A stretch of DNA of 64,000 nt from the IMG/VR virus record IMGVR_UViG_3300028920_000052, positions 1 to 64,000 of that record; one strand, given 5' to 3'. A program made the translations under genes and the position numbers. Under the pieces are notes generated by a model that worked only from the letters and a program-made list of their open reading frames with translations, was not told where the DNA came from and did no database searches. Shown in pieces: positions 10,858 to 18,912 of this stretch (its first letter is position 1; each line of letters begins with the position of its first letter). The stretch comes from a virus.

Positions 10858-11489
10858 TTTCTTATCCATTCTCTGGCAAAAAATATATAATTTTCCTCTG
10901 TATATTTAATATTTTCATAACTGAAGAAAATTTTAGCGTTTATTATAAAATCTAATAAGTCTTTTTTACTAAATTTAGGTTTATTTTCATTTATATATTT
11001 TTCTGCATCTTTTCTAAATTTAAAATGTTTTACATTTTTTCTAATATTACTATCACATACTAATCCTTGCCACATTTCAAAATTAAAATCTACGAACCAA
11101 AAAACATCTCTTTCAAATAATTCATTACCAAATTCATCTTTTAATAAAGGTTCTTTATAATGCTCAATCTTATGTATTCCAACATGTCCTGGGCCAACTA
11201 ACATATGCCTACCTTCACAATCTAAATAGAATTTTTCTATTGTAAATTTTTGTGTGGGGCATTTAGGATTATATACTTTATCTCCAAGTTTAAATTTTAC
11301 TCTATCAGGTAATCTCATAACTACTGTTCCTAATATTACCCAATTCTTTCCTTCAACTTTTTCCCAAAATTCTGGATAGTATTTAACATCTGCTGAAACA
11401 TCACATTCATTATCATACTTTAATATACAACCTAAATCAGGAGAACCTGGATATTCTTTTATAAGTTTGTACTTCAATTTGTTATTCAT
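10842..11489 (-). CDS. Hypothetical protein, last gene of the minus block
   Basis: This 215-residue protein is not recognised. It begins with YKLIKEYPGSPDLGCIL and a following YPEFWEKV, a phrase I associate with small modular phage proteins. Short beta-type segments with VKFKLGDKVY follow, and the C-terminus is basic (REWIRKKKGD). Its start overlaps the end of the upstream gene by 8 bases, so the two are probably translationally coupled. The last codons run into the bidirectional terminator. The modular style resembles the 710-residue protein at 27207-29339. Confidence 0.7.
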   Translation of the reverse strand: MNNKLKYKLIKEYPGSPDLGCILKYDNECDVSADVKYYPEFWEKVEGKNWVILGTVVMRLPDRVKFKLGDKVYNPKCPTQKFTIEKFYLDCEGRHMLVGPGHVGIHKIEHYKEPLLKDEFGNELFERDVFWFVDFNFEMWQGLVCDSNIRKNVKHFKFRKDAEKYINENKPKFSKKDLLDFIINAKIFFSYENIKYTEENYIFFAREWIRKKKGD

Positions 11490-11781
11490 TTTCTTTAGTT
11501 TTAATTACCTGTGGGGCGCAATCTAAATAAACAAAGCCCCAACTTCTATTAAATAATTCTCCTCTAACTTTAGTTACCTTTTTAGTATATTCCTTAGCCC
11601 ATTGTAACCATTCATCATGTTGCTCCTGTGTTACAGCATACTTTTCATAGAACTCTCTAGTATGTTCACTAGGATTCTCTTTCCATTTAGGATTCTCTTC
11701 TAAAATTTTTTCTATATTAGTACCATGATATTTTTCTAACCACCAGTTTACTAAATCATCTATATTAACTTTTTTACCCAT
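11482..11781 (-). CDS. Small hypothetical protein
   Basis: This 99-residue protein is unrecognised and rich in Trp, Glu and Lys (LVNWWLEKYHGT near the N-terminus). It sits in a tight run with 8-base overlaps on both sides, which supports real coding. No transmembrane segment or metal motif is visible. Confidence 0.65.
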   Translation of the reverse strand: MGKKVNIDDLVNWWLEKYHGTNIEKILEENPKWKENPSEHTREFYEKYAVTQEQHDEWLQWAKEYTKKVTKVRGELFNRSWGFVYLDCAPQVIKTKENE

Positions 11782-11974
11782 ATTTCTGATATATTAGTCT
11801 ATATTGTTTATTCAGCCTTAGATTAATACAATCCAAATGAATTTGTTCAGCTTCTTCTATATTACCATCTTCAGTTCCGTCTACTCCCATTAATACTATT
11901 GGTTTATCTTCATTAGTATTACATATAGGGCATTTCCAATCATTACCCATATTAGGATGTTCAAATTGTTTCAT
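11774..11974 (-). CDS. Small zinc-ribbon-like protein
   Basis: This 66-residue protein contains CPIC at residues 15-18 and a later HLDC, an arrangement (CxxC...HxxC) that could bind one zinc ion. The family is not recognised. It overlaps the next gene by 8 bases. Such small zinc proteins recur through this phage block, at 30298-30113, 33973-33734 and 40811-40497. Confidence 0.6.
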   Translation of the reverse strand: MKQFEHPNMGNDWKCPICNTNEDKPIVLMGVDGTEDGNIEEAEQIHLDCINLRLNKQYRLIYQKYG

Positions 11975-12007
11975 ATAATTTTAATTTTATGTACTTATTT
12001 ACCCGTA

Positions 12008-12556
12008 TTAAAACATACTCAAACTTATTTTAGTCATTTTATCAAATACTTCCTCTAAAGATATAGGATAATAATTTTGAGCATCTACCCCACAATCAAA
12101 ACTTAATCCTGAATTTTGAAATCTTCCATGTACATGCCCATACATATGCATTGCACCATGTATTTTCCTCTCCCAACTAGCTATGGGATAATGACATAGC
12201 ACTATATGAATATTAGGATAACTAGGAGAGTTAAATGTAAAATTCTTAATTTGAGTAATTTGAGTAAACAGTGTGGAATTTAACAAATTGTTGTCATGGT
12301 TCCCTATTATTAAGAACTTGTTCTTACATTTAATTTTCATTATTAAAGGTTCAGTATTTTTCTTACTTCCCATACTAACATCTCCTAGAATATAAAGTTG
12401 ATCTTGTTTACCAACTTTCTCATTTATTCTACTAATAATCCATTCATCATGTTCTTCTATAGAAGTGGGTCTACTGCAAATCTCCACTATTTTAGGGTGA
12501 AGTAGATGTAAATCTGCAGTAAACCATATTCTTTTTATATCAGTATCAGGTCTCAT
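12008..12556 (-). CDS. Calcineurin-like metallophosphoesterase
   Basis: This 182-residue protein shows the full set of metallophosphoesterase motifs: D15-x-H17 (FTADLHL), G58-D59 (ILGDVS), GNHD at 85-88, CHYP, and GHVHGRF near residue 140. These residues bind two metal ions for phosphoester hydrolysis, and the length matches small single-domain members of the family. The substrate cannot be told from sequence; small phage members may act on nucleotides or RNA ends. It overlaps the upstream gene by 11 bases within a minus-strand operon. Confidence 0.9.
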   Translation of the reverse strand: MRPDTDIKRIWFTADLHLLHPKIVEICSRPTSIEEHDEWIISRINEKVGKQDQLYILGDVSMGSKKNTEPLIMKIKCKNKFLIIGNHDNNLLNSTLFTQITQIKNFTFNSPSYPNIHIVLCHYPIASWERKIHGAMHMYGHVHGRFQNSGLSFDCGVDAQNYYPISLEEVFDKMTKISLSMF

Positions 12557-12833
12557 TTCTTTCTTTTAAAAATTGTTTAAAGCAATAATCTGTAGATACT
12601 TTACACCTACTCCACTCATCAAATAATTCTACATTATCTAATAAGTATTCTCCAAATTCAACAACTATTTCTTCTACTTTAGATTTCGCAAAACTAACAG
12701 CACCTTTAAAATTAGCTTCTATTAAATTTTTAAGTTGCTGATTACTCCATTCAGTAGGAGTATATTCTGAAACAACATAATTTGCATGTTTCTCAGCAGC
12801 TTTATCAATTTCTTCTTGTTCAAATACTTTCAT
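12546..12833 (-). CDS. Small hypothetical protein
   Basis: This 95-residue, mostly helical protein (MKVFEQEEIDKAAEKHANYVV, then repeated charged helices) is not recognised. It overlaps the phosphoesterase start by 11 bases and lies 6 bases after a 53-residue gene, which fits an operon of small accessory genes. Confidence 0.65.
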   Translation of the reverse strand: MKVFEQEEIDKAAEKHANYVVSEYTPTEWSNQQLKNLIEANFKGAVSFAKSKVEEIVVEFGEYLLDNVELFDEWSRCKVSTDYCFKQFLKERNET

Positions 12834-12839
12834 AACTCT

Positions 12840-13001
12840 TTAAGTATAAGTGTCTTCTTCATATTTTCTTGCTATTCTTTTTAGATCATTATAAATTTCC
12901 TTTATAGCAACTCTTTTTTCTTCAACCGACATAGAATCATCCTGTTCAATAAGTTCAATTTCATGTTCAGCTCTTCTTTCAAAACTTTCTAAAGTATTCA
13001 T
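12840..13001 (-). CDS. Small helical protein, 53 residues
   Basis: Reading from ATG at 13001 to TAA ending at 12840 gives a 53-residue, highly charged helical protein that starts MNTLESFERRAEHEIELIEQ and ends RKYEEDTYT. It fills an otherwise empty gap between two minus-strand genes in the same direction and has the Lys/Glu-rich style of its neighbours. No function is recognised. Confidence 0.6.
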   Translation of the reverse strand: MNTLESFERRAEHEIELIEQDDSMSVEEKRVAIKEIYNDLKRIARKYEEDTYT

Positions 13002-13021
13002 AATAGTATTAAATATTTTTT

Positions 13022-13264
13022 TTAAGTAAAGTCTATAACCTTTTTAAATTCTTTTATAAGAGCAAGTTCTTCTTTAAAGTAATCCATATCACTGTAACTC
13101 CTTCTAGAGTACATATAAGCTTCTGCACCACTTAAAATATTTTTTAGAGCGTTAATTTGTCTTTCATTCTCTAACTTTACTTTAAACTCAAGTTTAGTAA
13201 CTATTTCATACTGTTCAGCAATTATAGTTTTATTCTTATTTTCTTTTCTTTTCCTGTTAAACAT
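13022..13264 (-). CDS. Small basic hypothetical protein
   Basis: This 80-residue protein has a very basic N-terminus (MFNRKRKENKNK) followed by two predicted helices. The family is unknown. It may bind nucleic acid, judging only by charge. It shares spacing and direction with its neighbours. Confidence 0.6.
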   Translation of the reverse strand: MFNRKRKENKNKTIIAEQYEIVTKLEFKVKLENERQINALKNILSGAEAYMYSRRSYSDMDYFKEELALIKEFKKVIDFT

Positions 13265-13284
13265 GTTAAAAATATATTATTTGC

Positions 13285-13593
13285 TTATATTTTTTCATAA
13301 GTAGTGACTTGAACAGCTTTCATTGGGAAAGCTTTAATTGTGTGATACATGTCTTCAATAGAGCTACTTTCAGAGTAACACTGTGTAACATATTCAATAC
13401 CAAAATACTGACCTTCAAATTCATAAACTGTAGTAGATAATTCATACCATCTATGCCTATCTATATATAACTCATCTGCAACTATTGTGCACAAATAAAG
13501 AATTTCTTGTATTTTTTTAGGGAATAACATTTCATCTGGATACTCAGTTTGTATTATTTTTGCAGAGTTAATTTTTTCTATTAAATTTTTCAT
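13285..13593 (-). CDS. Hypothetical protein
   Basis: This 102-residue mixed alpha/beta protein is unrecognised. It has a central aromatic stretch (RHRWYELSTTVYEFEGQYFG) and no visible metal or membrane motif. It lies just downstream of the free-standing homing endonuclease gene. Confidence 0.6.
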   Translation of the reverse strand: MKNLIEKINSAKIIQTEYPDEMLFPKKIQEILYLCTIVADELYIDRHRWYELSTTVYEFEGQYFGIEYVTQCYSESSSIEDMYHTIKAFPMKAVQVTTYEKI

Positions 13594-13613
13594 TTTACCA
13601 TTGTATTATTTGT

Positions 13614-14288
13614 TTATTTCTTGCTTTTTATTGCATCCATAAATAGTTTAAAAGAATAGTGTTTTCGTTCTAGAAACAACTCAGCATCTTTATATAAATA
13701 ACTGTATAATTTTATTAATTCTTTTCTATTGAAACATCTTAAATACCTTATATTATTTATGGTGTATTTACCTTTTTTATAATCATAAATGGTACTTTCA
13801 ATATCATTTATCTTAAATATATTCTTAATTTTAAAAAGAATATTATCTAATCCAATGATACCAAAAGTAGCCACTTTATTATTATATCTGGAATCTAAGC
13901 AAAACCAGCCATCTCCATCAAAAAATCCTCTAATATAATGAGAATAAAGAGTATCATCCAGCTCAGGAAAATTCAATGACTTAGTTTTGTACTGTGGACA
14001 TCCTGCATTTGCCAAAGATTTACTTAAAGTTTTCCGTGTAATAGTAAGTCTATATTGATTTTGTCTAGTAAAATCTTTAACATCATAAGTTAAGTTACCT
14101 TCGTATTTCAACTCAGTTTTTATTTTTAATAAAATGTCAACATCACGTTCCTGTAGATTAAGTACTATAGTACCTCTTTGTTCATTATTATACCCATCTG
14201 CACAAAACAACCCTAGAATATATGCTTTATTAGGAGTATCTATAACATCAAAATAATTTTCATCTACTAAATACTTTATTTTCCCCAT
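13614..14288 (-). CDS. Free-standing LAGLIDADG homing endonuclease
   Basis: This 224-residue protein has two LAGLIDADG helices: YILGLFCADGYN near residue 28 and YIRGFFDGDGWF near 119. The acidic residues at the end of each helix bind the catalytic metal, and two motifs in one chain imply a monomeric enzyme that cuts a long asymmetric site. I see no split gene around it, since UDG and the downstream gene are both intact, so it appears to be a free-standing mobile gene. A 22-base perfect palindrome sits just upstream of its start. Confidence 0.88.
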   Translation of the reverse strand: MGKIKYLVDENYFDVIDTPNKAYILGLFCADGYNNEQRGTIVLNLQERDVDILLKIKTELKYEGNLTYDVKDFTRQNQYRLTITRKTLSKSLANAGCPQYKTKSLNFPELDDTLYSHYIRGFFDGDGWFCLDSRYNNKVATFGIIGLDNILFKIKNIFKINDIESTIYDYKKGKYTINNIRYLRCFNRKELIKLYSYLYKDAELFLERKHYSFKLFMDAIKSKK

Positions 14289-14300
14289 AATTAGTATTAA

Positions 14301-14322
14301 TTGTAATTAATATTAATTACAA
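14301..14322. repeat. Perfect 22-base palindrome upstream of the homing endonuclease
   Basis: The arms TTGTAATTAAT and ATTAATTACAA meet with no spacer. The palindrome lies 13 bases upstream of the endonuclease start and 22 bases past the UDG stop. It could be an operator, a hairpin ending UDG transcription, or a scar of insertion. The AT-only centre makes chance formation easier than for a mixed sequence. Confidence 0.5.
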
Positions 14323-14343
14323 ATTTACTAAAAATAGTAATAA

Positions 14344-15039
14344 TTACCAATTAATTATAGATTTATTTCTATATTCCAATTCACAATTTATATTCTTAAA
14401 AACATTGCAACCAAAGAAACCACTTCCTCCATAACTATGCACTGCAGGATGTGTGATATTCAATATAGTATGAGTTTTATTTGTCACAAATTTAGCATAT
14501 TTTTGTGACTCTTTACCAAAAAATACATGAATTATTTCATTTTTAGTATTTAATGCTTCTAACACAGCAGTAGTAAATTTGTTCCAATATTTTATATGCG
14601 AAGTTGGATTACCTTTTTCTACAGTAAGTGCTGCATTAGTTAACAATACTCCTTGTTTAGCCCATCTTAGTAAGTCTTGTCTATCCAATCTTCCATAATC
14701 TACTCTATCTATCCACTCAGGATAGTTATCATCTACTTCAATTAACACATTTTTTAGGCTTGGAGCCATTCCTGTACTCAAACTATTAGAAAATAATAGC
14801 CCATCTGCAAATCCTTCTGTTGGATACGGGTCCATCCCCCATAGAACTACTTTAACTTTATCAAAAGGAGTTTCTTTAAAGCATCTAAATACTCTATCAC
14901 TAGTTGGATATATAGTTTTAGTAGTTCTTAAATGTGCTAGTCCTTGTCCTAATTTATTAAAATGTTCACTCTCTAAATATGTCTTCAAACATTCGTGCCA
15001 ACCAGAGCCAAAAGTCTTCTGTAACCATTCCTTGTTCAT
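14344..15039 (-). CDS. ung: Uracil-DNA glycosylase, family 1-like
   Basis: From ATG 15039 this is a 231-residue protein. It has WGMDPYPTEGFADGL, the water-activating loop of UDG (GQDPYH in the family, with the Asp kept and Gln and His changed to Met and Pro). Later comes HPAVHSYGGSGFFG, matching HPSPLS and the leucine-loop region. The role is removal of uracil from DNA by cleaving the glycosidic bond. I chose the start MNKEWLQ because GGAGA lies upstream and the family usually begins near this WL..FG.GWH segment. An in-frame ATG at 15069 would add ten residues. Its first 74 bases overlap a small membrane-protein gene in another frame. Confidence 0.88.
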   Translation of the reverse strand: MNKEWLQKTFGSGWHECLKTYLESEHFNKLGQGLAHLRTTKTIYPTSDRVFRCFKETPFDKVKVVLWGMDPYPTEGFADGLLFSNSLSTGMAPSLKNVLIEVDDNYPEWIDRVDYGRLDRQDLLRWAKQGVLLTNAALTVEKGNPTSHIKYWNKFTTAVLEALNTKNEIIHVFFGKESQKYAKFVTNKTHTILNITHPAVHSYGGSGFFGCNVFKNINCELEYRNKSIINW

Positions 15040-15139
15040 ATAGTTGTCTCCATAGTAAGTATAATGCAACCATTAAACCTAGGACAACTCCTAGGCTTAA
15101 TGCTGCAACATTAATTAAAATTATTATTATTGTTTCCAT
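14966..15139 (-). CDS. Small single-pass membrane protein overlapping the UDG start
   Basis: A 57-residue frame runs from ATG 15139 to TGA ending at 14966. It begins METIIIILINVAALSLGV, a clear hydrophobic helix, then LYLLWRQLYEQ and a short amphipathic tail. It overlaps the stop of the upstream gene by 13 bases and the UDG start by 74 bases in a different frame. The strong membrane profile in a gap with no other gene supports coding. Function is unknown; small phage membrane proteins can act in lysis or exclusion, but nothing here decides that. Confidence 0.5.
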   Translation of the reverse strand: METIIIILINVAALSLGVVLGLMVALYLLWRQLYEQGMVTEDFWLWLARMFEDIFRE

Positions 15140-15894
15140 AATTCCTGCTCTAGTTTAGGTTTTATATCTAAATCTATATTCCAGAAAAATCCTCTAGGAG
15201 TTCTAAAGTTATCTTCAAATTGTTTGATAAGAGATTCATCTTTTGTCAATATTTTCCATAAATTGCTTTTTTCACTCAATTTATAAAAAAGTTTTATCAT
15301 ACTTTTTAACTCTTTAGATAATTTTGAATATTTTCCTTTTTTAAATAGTTGTATATCATCTTCAATATATTCTGGAATACTAAAAATAAATAAATCATAT
15401 CCTGGTATAGAATTCTTTAATTGCAGAAATCTAGGATGATTGAAAAGTCTTTTTTCTAACTCACCATAGTATTCAGTTTTAGCAAATCTATACAATAAAT
15501 ATAATTTTGTATCTTTTTCTCCTAAGTAAGCATTAATAAGATACCCATCAGTATCAAAATATGCCTTATTCTGCCCTAAACAAGGAAGAATATAGTCAGT
15601 TGTTTTATTTCTTTCATGTGAAAGAATTGTATATTTATGTCTAAAAGTAAGTTTAGAGTCTCCTCCTCTCATTATTTTAAACACTTCATAACTACTTGGT
15701 ATTTCTTCATAGTTATGTGAGAACTTATCACCTACCTTAACAGTTTTACTTCCAATAGTTATTCCTTTAATTTCACCAGTTTCTGCTATAATTTCTTCAG
15801 TAACTTCAATGGTATTAGTGTAAAGCTCTATCATCCTAGCATTTTTAGGAATATACTTAATCTCATTTCCCGCTTCAATTTTGATAGAGTTCAT
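15127..15894 (-). CDS. Hypothetical protein, 255 residues
   Basis: The N-terminal 70 residues are beta-rich (EVTEEIIAETGEIKGITIG, VKVGDKFSHNYEEIP). A middle and C-terminal helical part follows with several Tyr/Phe/Lys-rich stretches. I do not recognise the family and see no catalytic motif. It lies between the UDG group and the exonuclease group in the same operon. Confidence 0.65.
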   Translation of the reverse strand: MNSIKIEAGNEIKYIPKNARMIELYTNTIEVTEEIIAETGEIKGITIGSKTVKVGDKFSHNYEEIPSSYEVFKIMRGGDSKLTFRHKYTILSHERNKTTDYILPCLGQNKAYFDTDGYLINAYLGEKDTKLYLLYRFAKTEYYGELEKRLFNHPRFLQLKNSIPGYDLFIFSIPEYIEDDIQLFKKGKYSKLSKELKSMIKLFYKLSEKSNLWKILTKDESLIKQFEDNFRTPRGFFWNIDLDIKPKLEQELWKQ

Positions 15895-15905
15895 TATAAA
15901 AGGCT

Positions 15906-16151
15906 TTAAAGGTTTAATTTTGGTTGGTAGGGTATTTCATAGCATTTATCAACATTAATTTGACTACTTAACTCTTTTTCTGTATTTTGCAAAGTTTCTA
16001 GTTCAAATTTAAAAGTTTTGTACAATTCTTCTTTTGGAGTTCTTCTTACCTTATTAATAGCAGTAGTTAAATCTTCTGCTTCAACAGTAAACTTTTGTTT
16101 CTCCCAAACTTGAGTTAGTGCATCTCTTTCTATAATAAAAGATTTATTCAT
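15906..16151 (-). CDS. Small hypothetical protein
   Basis: This 81-residue protein starts MNKSFIIERDALTQVWEKQKF and then has VEAEDLTTAINKVR, a beta-alpha pattern common in small phage proteins of unknown role. It overlaps the next upstream gene by 8 bases. Confidence 0.6.
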   Translation of the reverse strand: MNKSFIIERDALTQVWEKQKFTVEAEDLTTAINKVRRTPKEELYKTFKFELETLQNTEKELSSQINVDKCYEIPYQPKLNL

Positions 16152-16386
16152 CTATCTCCTTTCCATATTTTATTAATTTATCATAATAATAATCATATAA
16201 CTCTAAAGACTCATTTAAATAGTCTTCTCTATATCTAAACACACCATCATCACATTCTTCAAATAATCTGGTATCAATTTCATCTTCAGTATATCCAGCT
16301 TCTCTAAAAGGTTCTTTTAACCTTTCTTCAGCAAGTTCTGAAGCAACTTTTACAACGTTAATTTTAATTTCCATATCAAAAACCAT
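16144..16386 (-). CDS. Small acidic hypothetical protein
   Basis: This 80-residue, acidic and Tyr-rich protein (LYDYYYDKLIKYGKEIDE at the end) overlaps the exonuclease gene by 11 bases and the following gene by 8. MEIKINVV, four codons after the listed ATG, is an equally plausible start. The family is not recognised. Confidence 0.6.
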   Translation of the reverse strand: MVFDMEIKINVVKVASELAEERLKEPFREAGYTEDEIDTRLFEECDDGVFRYREDYLNESLELYDYYYDKLIKYGKEIDE

Positions 16387-17272
16387 TATCTTGTTCTAAA
16401 CTTTCATTTTGTGTATTAACTACTTCATTAATATGAGGTAATTCAGGTAGTTCTCCAACTTCTCTTTCAAAATCTCTATCGCAATCTAGTAAATGAAGTA
16501 ATCTATAGTTCTTTTGAAATTCATAGATACCTTGACTGTTTCCATACGTCATTATATACTGAAGCAAAACTGTATCAAATGAATAAAACTCTATAGAATC
16601 ATAAATTTTTTCAAAGTATTTTATTCCTTTACCTTCAATTCCTTTAATTCCATCTGTAGTATCTCCACATATCAATTGCATAAGTTGGAATTTCATACAG
16701 TCTTTTTTTTCAGTTTCAACCCACCAACCTTTAATTAAACTACCAGGATTATCTTTTTCTTCTAATCTATAAGTATAATTAAAATGTTTACCTGGAATTG
16801 ATTGCAATAAATCTTTATCAGGACTTGCTATAATAACTTCTAAAGGTTCATAATGAAATAAATCTAGTTTTTCTTGTTTACAATAATCTAAAGCATCATC
16901 AAATACTTCTCTAGGTTCTATCTTACCGTCATCTGCAATATGTAAATCTTTATTAAACCAATATGCTACTAAGTCATCAGCTTCAACTAAATACATACTG
17001 TTTGCATTATAACCCTCTACAAGGTACTTTTTAAGTGTTTTAAGCCACTTTAAAGATGAACTGCACTTAGATCTTGATGCTTTATATAAAGGGTCTATTT
17101 TGTGTCTGAAATAAGGATTATTTGAAATAAATAAACTATAATGAGTTGCTTCAGTTTTCTCTAAAATGTTGTTTATTTTTTCATCAATTATTTCTATAGA
17201 TTCTTGAAGAGTTTCTTTTGAAGAATGATAACATAAACCATCTGCATCTATTAATACTAATTTAGACTTCAT
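16376..17272 (-). CDS. 5'-3' exonuclease / flap nuclease (PIN-FEN fold)
   Basis: This 298-residue protein has the spaced acidic motifs of the T4 RNase H / T5 exonuclease / Pol I 5'-nuclease family. VLIDADG is at the N-terminus, EADDLVAYW near residue 98, SPDKDLLQ near 150, and GDTTDGIKGIEGKG near 203. The last is the helix-hairpin-helix that holds duplex DNA. It would remove RNA primers and flaps during lagging-strand synthesis, which the family A polymerase of this phage needs because that polymerase has no 5' nuclease domain. Its stop overlaps the next gene and its start abuts the DUF932-like gene. Confidence 0.88.
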   Translation of the reverse strand: MKSKLVLIDADGLCYHSSKETLQESIEIIDEKINNILEKTEATHYSLFISNNPYFRHKIDPLYKASRSKCSSSLKWLKTLKKYLVEGYNANSMYLVEADDLVAYWFNKDLHIADDGKIEPREVFDDALDYCKQEKLDLFHYEPLEVIIASPDKDLLQSIPGKHFNYTYRLEEKDNPGSLIKGWWVETEKKDCMKFQLMQLICGDTTDGIKGIEGKGIKYFEKIYDSIEFYSFDTVLLQYIMTYGNSQGIYEFQKNYRLLHLLDCDRDFEREVGELPELPHINEVVNTQNESLEQDNGF

Positions 17273-17955
17273 TATCTAAAATTTGTCATTATAAAGTTAT
17301 GAAAACTTACATGTCTATCAATGTACTCAATAGGATGAGATTCTTTAAGAGCATGTGTAACATGATTATAAAAAGACCATGCGGTATCTTCAAGAAATTT
17401 TGTAGACCCTATAATTTCTTTTCTAACAATATTTGCCATAGTAGGCGTTACAATTTCTTCTTCAACAAAAATTCTTCCTAATAGCTCTGCTTGTGCTCTT
17501 TTATCAAATTCTATATCAGATAATCTATCTTTTGCACTTATAATCATTCTGTAATTATCATACAGCATTTTAACACTTTGAGAAATCATTTCTTCTAAAT
17601 CTCTCCATACATTAGTAGTATGTTTTCTTCTCATTTCGTAATCTGCTGATAGACACCCATTCATACAGATAAACACTTCTGCTCCAATCCCTATCATAGC
17701 ACTTTTACTTTTGTCATAAGAATTAACAATTCCTATTTGCATATTAATTCCAGGCTCATCTCCAATAAATATAAGTTTACCAGACATTAAATCACCTTCT
17801 CTAGCAATTTTATAATCTTCTCTTACAAACTGAAAACCTTCTTTATCTGCTTTTTCACGAATAATATTTATAAATTCTCCATGAGGAACTGGTGTGTAAC
17901 TTCTAGTTTCTTCAGGTAGAGAAACATTTTTTAATTCATTTAATGTTACTATCAT
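17272..17955 (-). CDS. DUF932-like protein
   Basis: This 227-residue protein has a core of INMQIGIVNSYDKSKSAMIG and EVFICMNGCLSAD, the pattern of the DUF932 family found in phages and plasmids. The family's biochemical role is not established. It overlaps the PrimPol gene by 20 bases and the exonuclease gene by one base, so it is co-transcribed with replication genes. Confidence 0.6.
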   Translation of the reverse strand: MIVTLNELKNVSLPEETRSYTPVPHGEFINIIREKADKEGFQFVREDYKIAREGDLMSGKLIFIGDEPGINMQIGIVNSYDKSKSAMIGIGAEVFICMNGCLSADYEMRRKHTTNVWRDLEEMISQSVKMLYDNYRMIISAKDRLSDIEFDKRAQAELLGRIFVEEEIVTPTMANIVRKEIIGSTKFLEDTAWSFYNHVTHALKESHPIEYIDRHVSFHNFIMTNFR

Positions 17956-18415
17956 AATTATTTATTTTTTTATCTAAAACCGCTTTGTAGCAAAACAATC
18001 CTTCTAGCCAATTATTCATTAGTTCGGATGTTTCTTTAATTTCATCTAAACACTCTTCTATAGGCTTAGTATGCCACCATGCTACATATCCTTTTTCAGT
18101 TCTTAAATCTATACCTTGACCACAAGTTTTATTTCCTAATTTTTTATCTCCAGTGTATTTGAACCAACAATGCATTCCATTATTTTTAGTTTTGTAGTGC
18201 AAAGTAGATAATAATTCTTTAAGAATATGAGGATGTATTATATCAAAACCATTCTTCTTTCCTTCATGGTTGTCTATATCTACAACAATGTATCCAGGAG
18301 TAGGTGAGACAGCTAGGTTATAGCCATCTGGTACTACTCCTTTATACATTACTCCATCTGGTAATAGTTTAAATTTTACTATCGGTTCTTTACCTCTTAA
18401 TAAGAAAGTACGCAT
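17936..18415 (-). CDS. PrimPol-like primase/polymerase domain protein
   Basis: This 159-residue protein resembles the bifunctional primase-polymerase N-terminal domain. It has VVDIDNHEG near residue 47 with the paired metal-binding Asp, NGMHCWFKY near residue 80, and GIDLRTEKGYVAWW near 100. It is a lone catalytic domain without a helicase fusion. The DnaG-type primase at 23719-24741 makes this a second possible priming enzyme; it might instead do bypass synthesis. Family assignment rests on motifs alone. Confidence 0.75.
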   Translation of the reverse strand: MRTFLLRGKEPIVKFKLLPDGVMYKGVVPDGYNLAVSPTPGYIVVDIDNHEGKKNGFDIIHPHILKELLSTLHYKTKNNGMHCWFKYTGDKKLGNKTCGQGIDLRTEKGYVAWWHTKPIEECLDEIKETSELMNNWLEGLFCYKAVLDKKINNYDSNIK

Positions 18416-18417
18416 GA

Positions 18418-18720
18418 TTAAAATACATATTGTTCTCTTGCTTCTTTAGTATTCCAAAAGATTTCATAACAATTATCATAAGCAAAATCAAATACTCTAT
18501 CTAATTCTGTAGCTGCACTAGGTGATAGAGATAATTTGAATATTATTTCTTCTCCATCATGCCTATTCCCCCCTTCTTGTTCTAGTAGGTAAGAAATATA
18601 CCCTGCAAGTATAACACATGTACCATTTAGGTCACTTCCTGTTCCATCAAAATCTAGTCCATTATCTTTAATGAACTTTTTAACTTTTCTAAGTAATCTG
18701 TTTATATCTTTTACTTCCAT
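18418..18720 (-). CDS. Small hypothetical protein
   Basis: This 100-residue, mainly helical protein (MEVKDINRLLRKVKKFIKDNG, later ATELDRVFDFAYDNC) is not recognised. It lies 2 bases from each neighbour in the replication operon. Confidence 0.6.
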   Translation of the reverse strand: MEVKDINRLLRKVKKFIKDNGLDFDGTGSDLNGTCVILAGYISYLLEQEGGNRHDGEEIIFKLSLSPSAATELDRVFDFAYDNCYEIFWNTKEAREQYVF

Positions 18721-18722
18721 AT

Positions 18723-18911
18723 CTAAATATTTTCATAAGGATTATCTTTCTGCCATTCTTTTAAGAATGCATCTAATTCACTTTGTTCCATTCCTAGTTC
18801 TGCAAAATCATCTTTACTTCCTATTCTGCTCCAAGTATCTTTAGTATTTTCTAAAGTAACCTCTGATGGATTTTGCAAAGCATTTAACAATTCATCTATT
18901 GTAACTGTCAT
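18723..18911 (-). CDS. Small acidic protein, 62 residues
   Basis: This helical, acidic 62-residue protein begins MTVTIDELLNALQNPSEVT. It is tightly packed between its neighbours with 1-2 base gaps, as expected of a real operon member. No function is recognised. Confidence 0.6.
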   Translation of the reverse strand: MTVTIDELLNALQNPSEVTLENTKDTWSRIGSKDDFAELGMEQSELDAFLKEWQKDNPYENI

Positions 18912-18912
18912 A

